Origin: Zeus faber
Taxonomy: Eukaryota > Chordata > Actinopteri > Zeiformes > Zeidae
Length of the DNA stretch: 64,000 nucleotides
Direction of reading: 5' to 3'
NCBI GenBank assembly: GCA_960531495.1
Contig: OY482848.1
Location: 12,779,565-12,843,564 of the forward strand
Positions 63,952 through 64,000 of the stretch are shown here, piece by piece (position 1 is the first letter of the stretch; each line of letters starts with the position of its first letter). The notes below the pieces were generated by a model. That model made no database searches and was not told the DNA's origin. It saw only the letters and a program-made list of their open reading frames with translations. The translations under genes and the position numbers were made by a program.

Positions 63952-64000
63952 GTCTGTCTGTCTGCCTATCTATCTATCTATCTATCTATCTGTCTGTCTG
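63871..64000. repeat. (TATC/TGTC)n microsatellite at the window edge
   Basis: A compound CTAT and CTGT tetranucleotide array runs off the right end of the window. Confidence 0.95.

Noticed and set aside
63871-64000. CRISPR-like regular repeats
   Set aside because: This and the other arrays are simple tandem microsatellites without spacers, in a vertebrate genome.

Overview
The window is nuclear DNA of a vertebrate, almost certainly a teleost fish. Its genes have many short exons with GT-AG introns. The introns and spacers are full of long (GT)n, (AT)n, (CT)n and (TATC)n tracts, teleost-type MITEs, a tRNA-derived SINE and an L2-like LINE. I cannot name the species.

Gene order from left to right: the last four coding exons of pi4k2a (+, 206-1860; the gene starts outside the window); zfyve27/protrudin (+, 5576-12862, complete, 412 aa); golga7b (+, 14150-16928, complete, 158 aa); crtac1 (-, 25211-21004, about 534 aa, with a short C-terminus); r3hcc1l (+, 27780-31553, 342 aa); loxl4 (-, 49327-34748, 14 coding exons, 915 aa); a decayed ZP-domain gene (-, 53764-52218); an L2-type LINE (53924-56222); and metrnl (-, 63448-60092, 300 aa) with a CpG-rich promoter. 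Exon ends were read from splice sites and checked for reading phase.

The order and strands PI4K2A(+) ZFYVE27(+) GOLGA7B(+) CRTAC1(-) R3HCC1L(+) LOXL4(-) match what I recall of human 10q24.2, which supports the names. Three genes I remember from the human interval, AVPI1, MARVELD1 and SFRP5, are not visible here. METRNL lies elsewhere in human, so the right end is a different neighbourhood. The genes do not form a pathway. They are a phosphoinositide kinase, an ER/endosome trafficking protein, a palmitoyltransferase cofactor, two extracellular matrix proteins, an RNA-binding-type protein and a secreted cytokine, held together by ancestry.

I found no new operon-like or defence-like system. The points most worth following are: a roughly 155-160 aa proline/glutamine-rich expansion between SRCR1 and SRCR2 of loxl4, plus a lost SRCR3 cysteine; a ZP-domain pseudogene next door; a LINE inserted into a hairpin repeat with a 5 bp target duplication, whose 5' junction carries 49 bp identical to sequence 2.2 kb away; a solo LTR inside a TATC microsatellite; a likely GC-AG intron in crtac1; and several long inverted-repeat elements.
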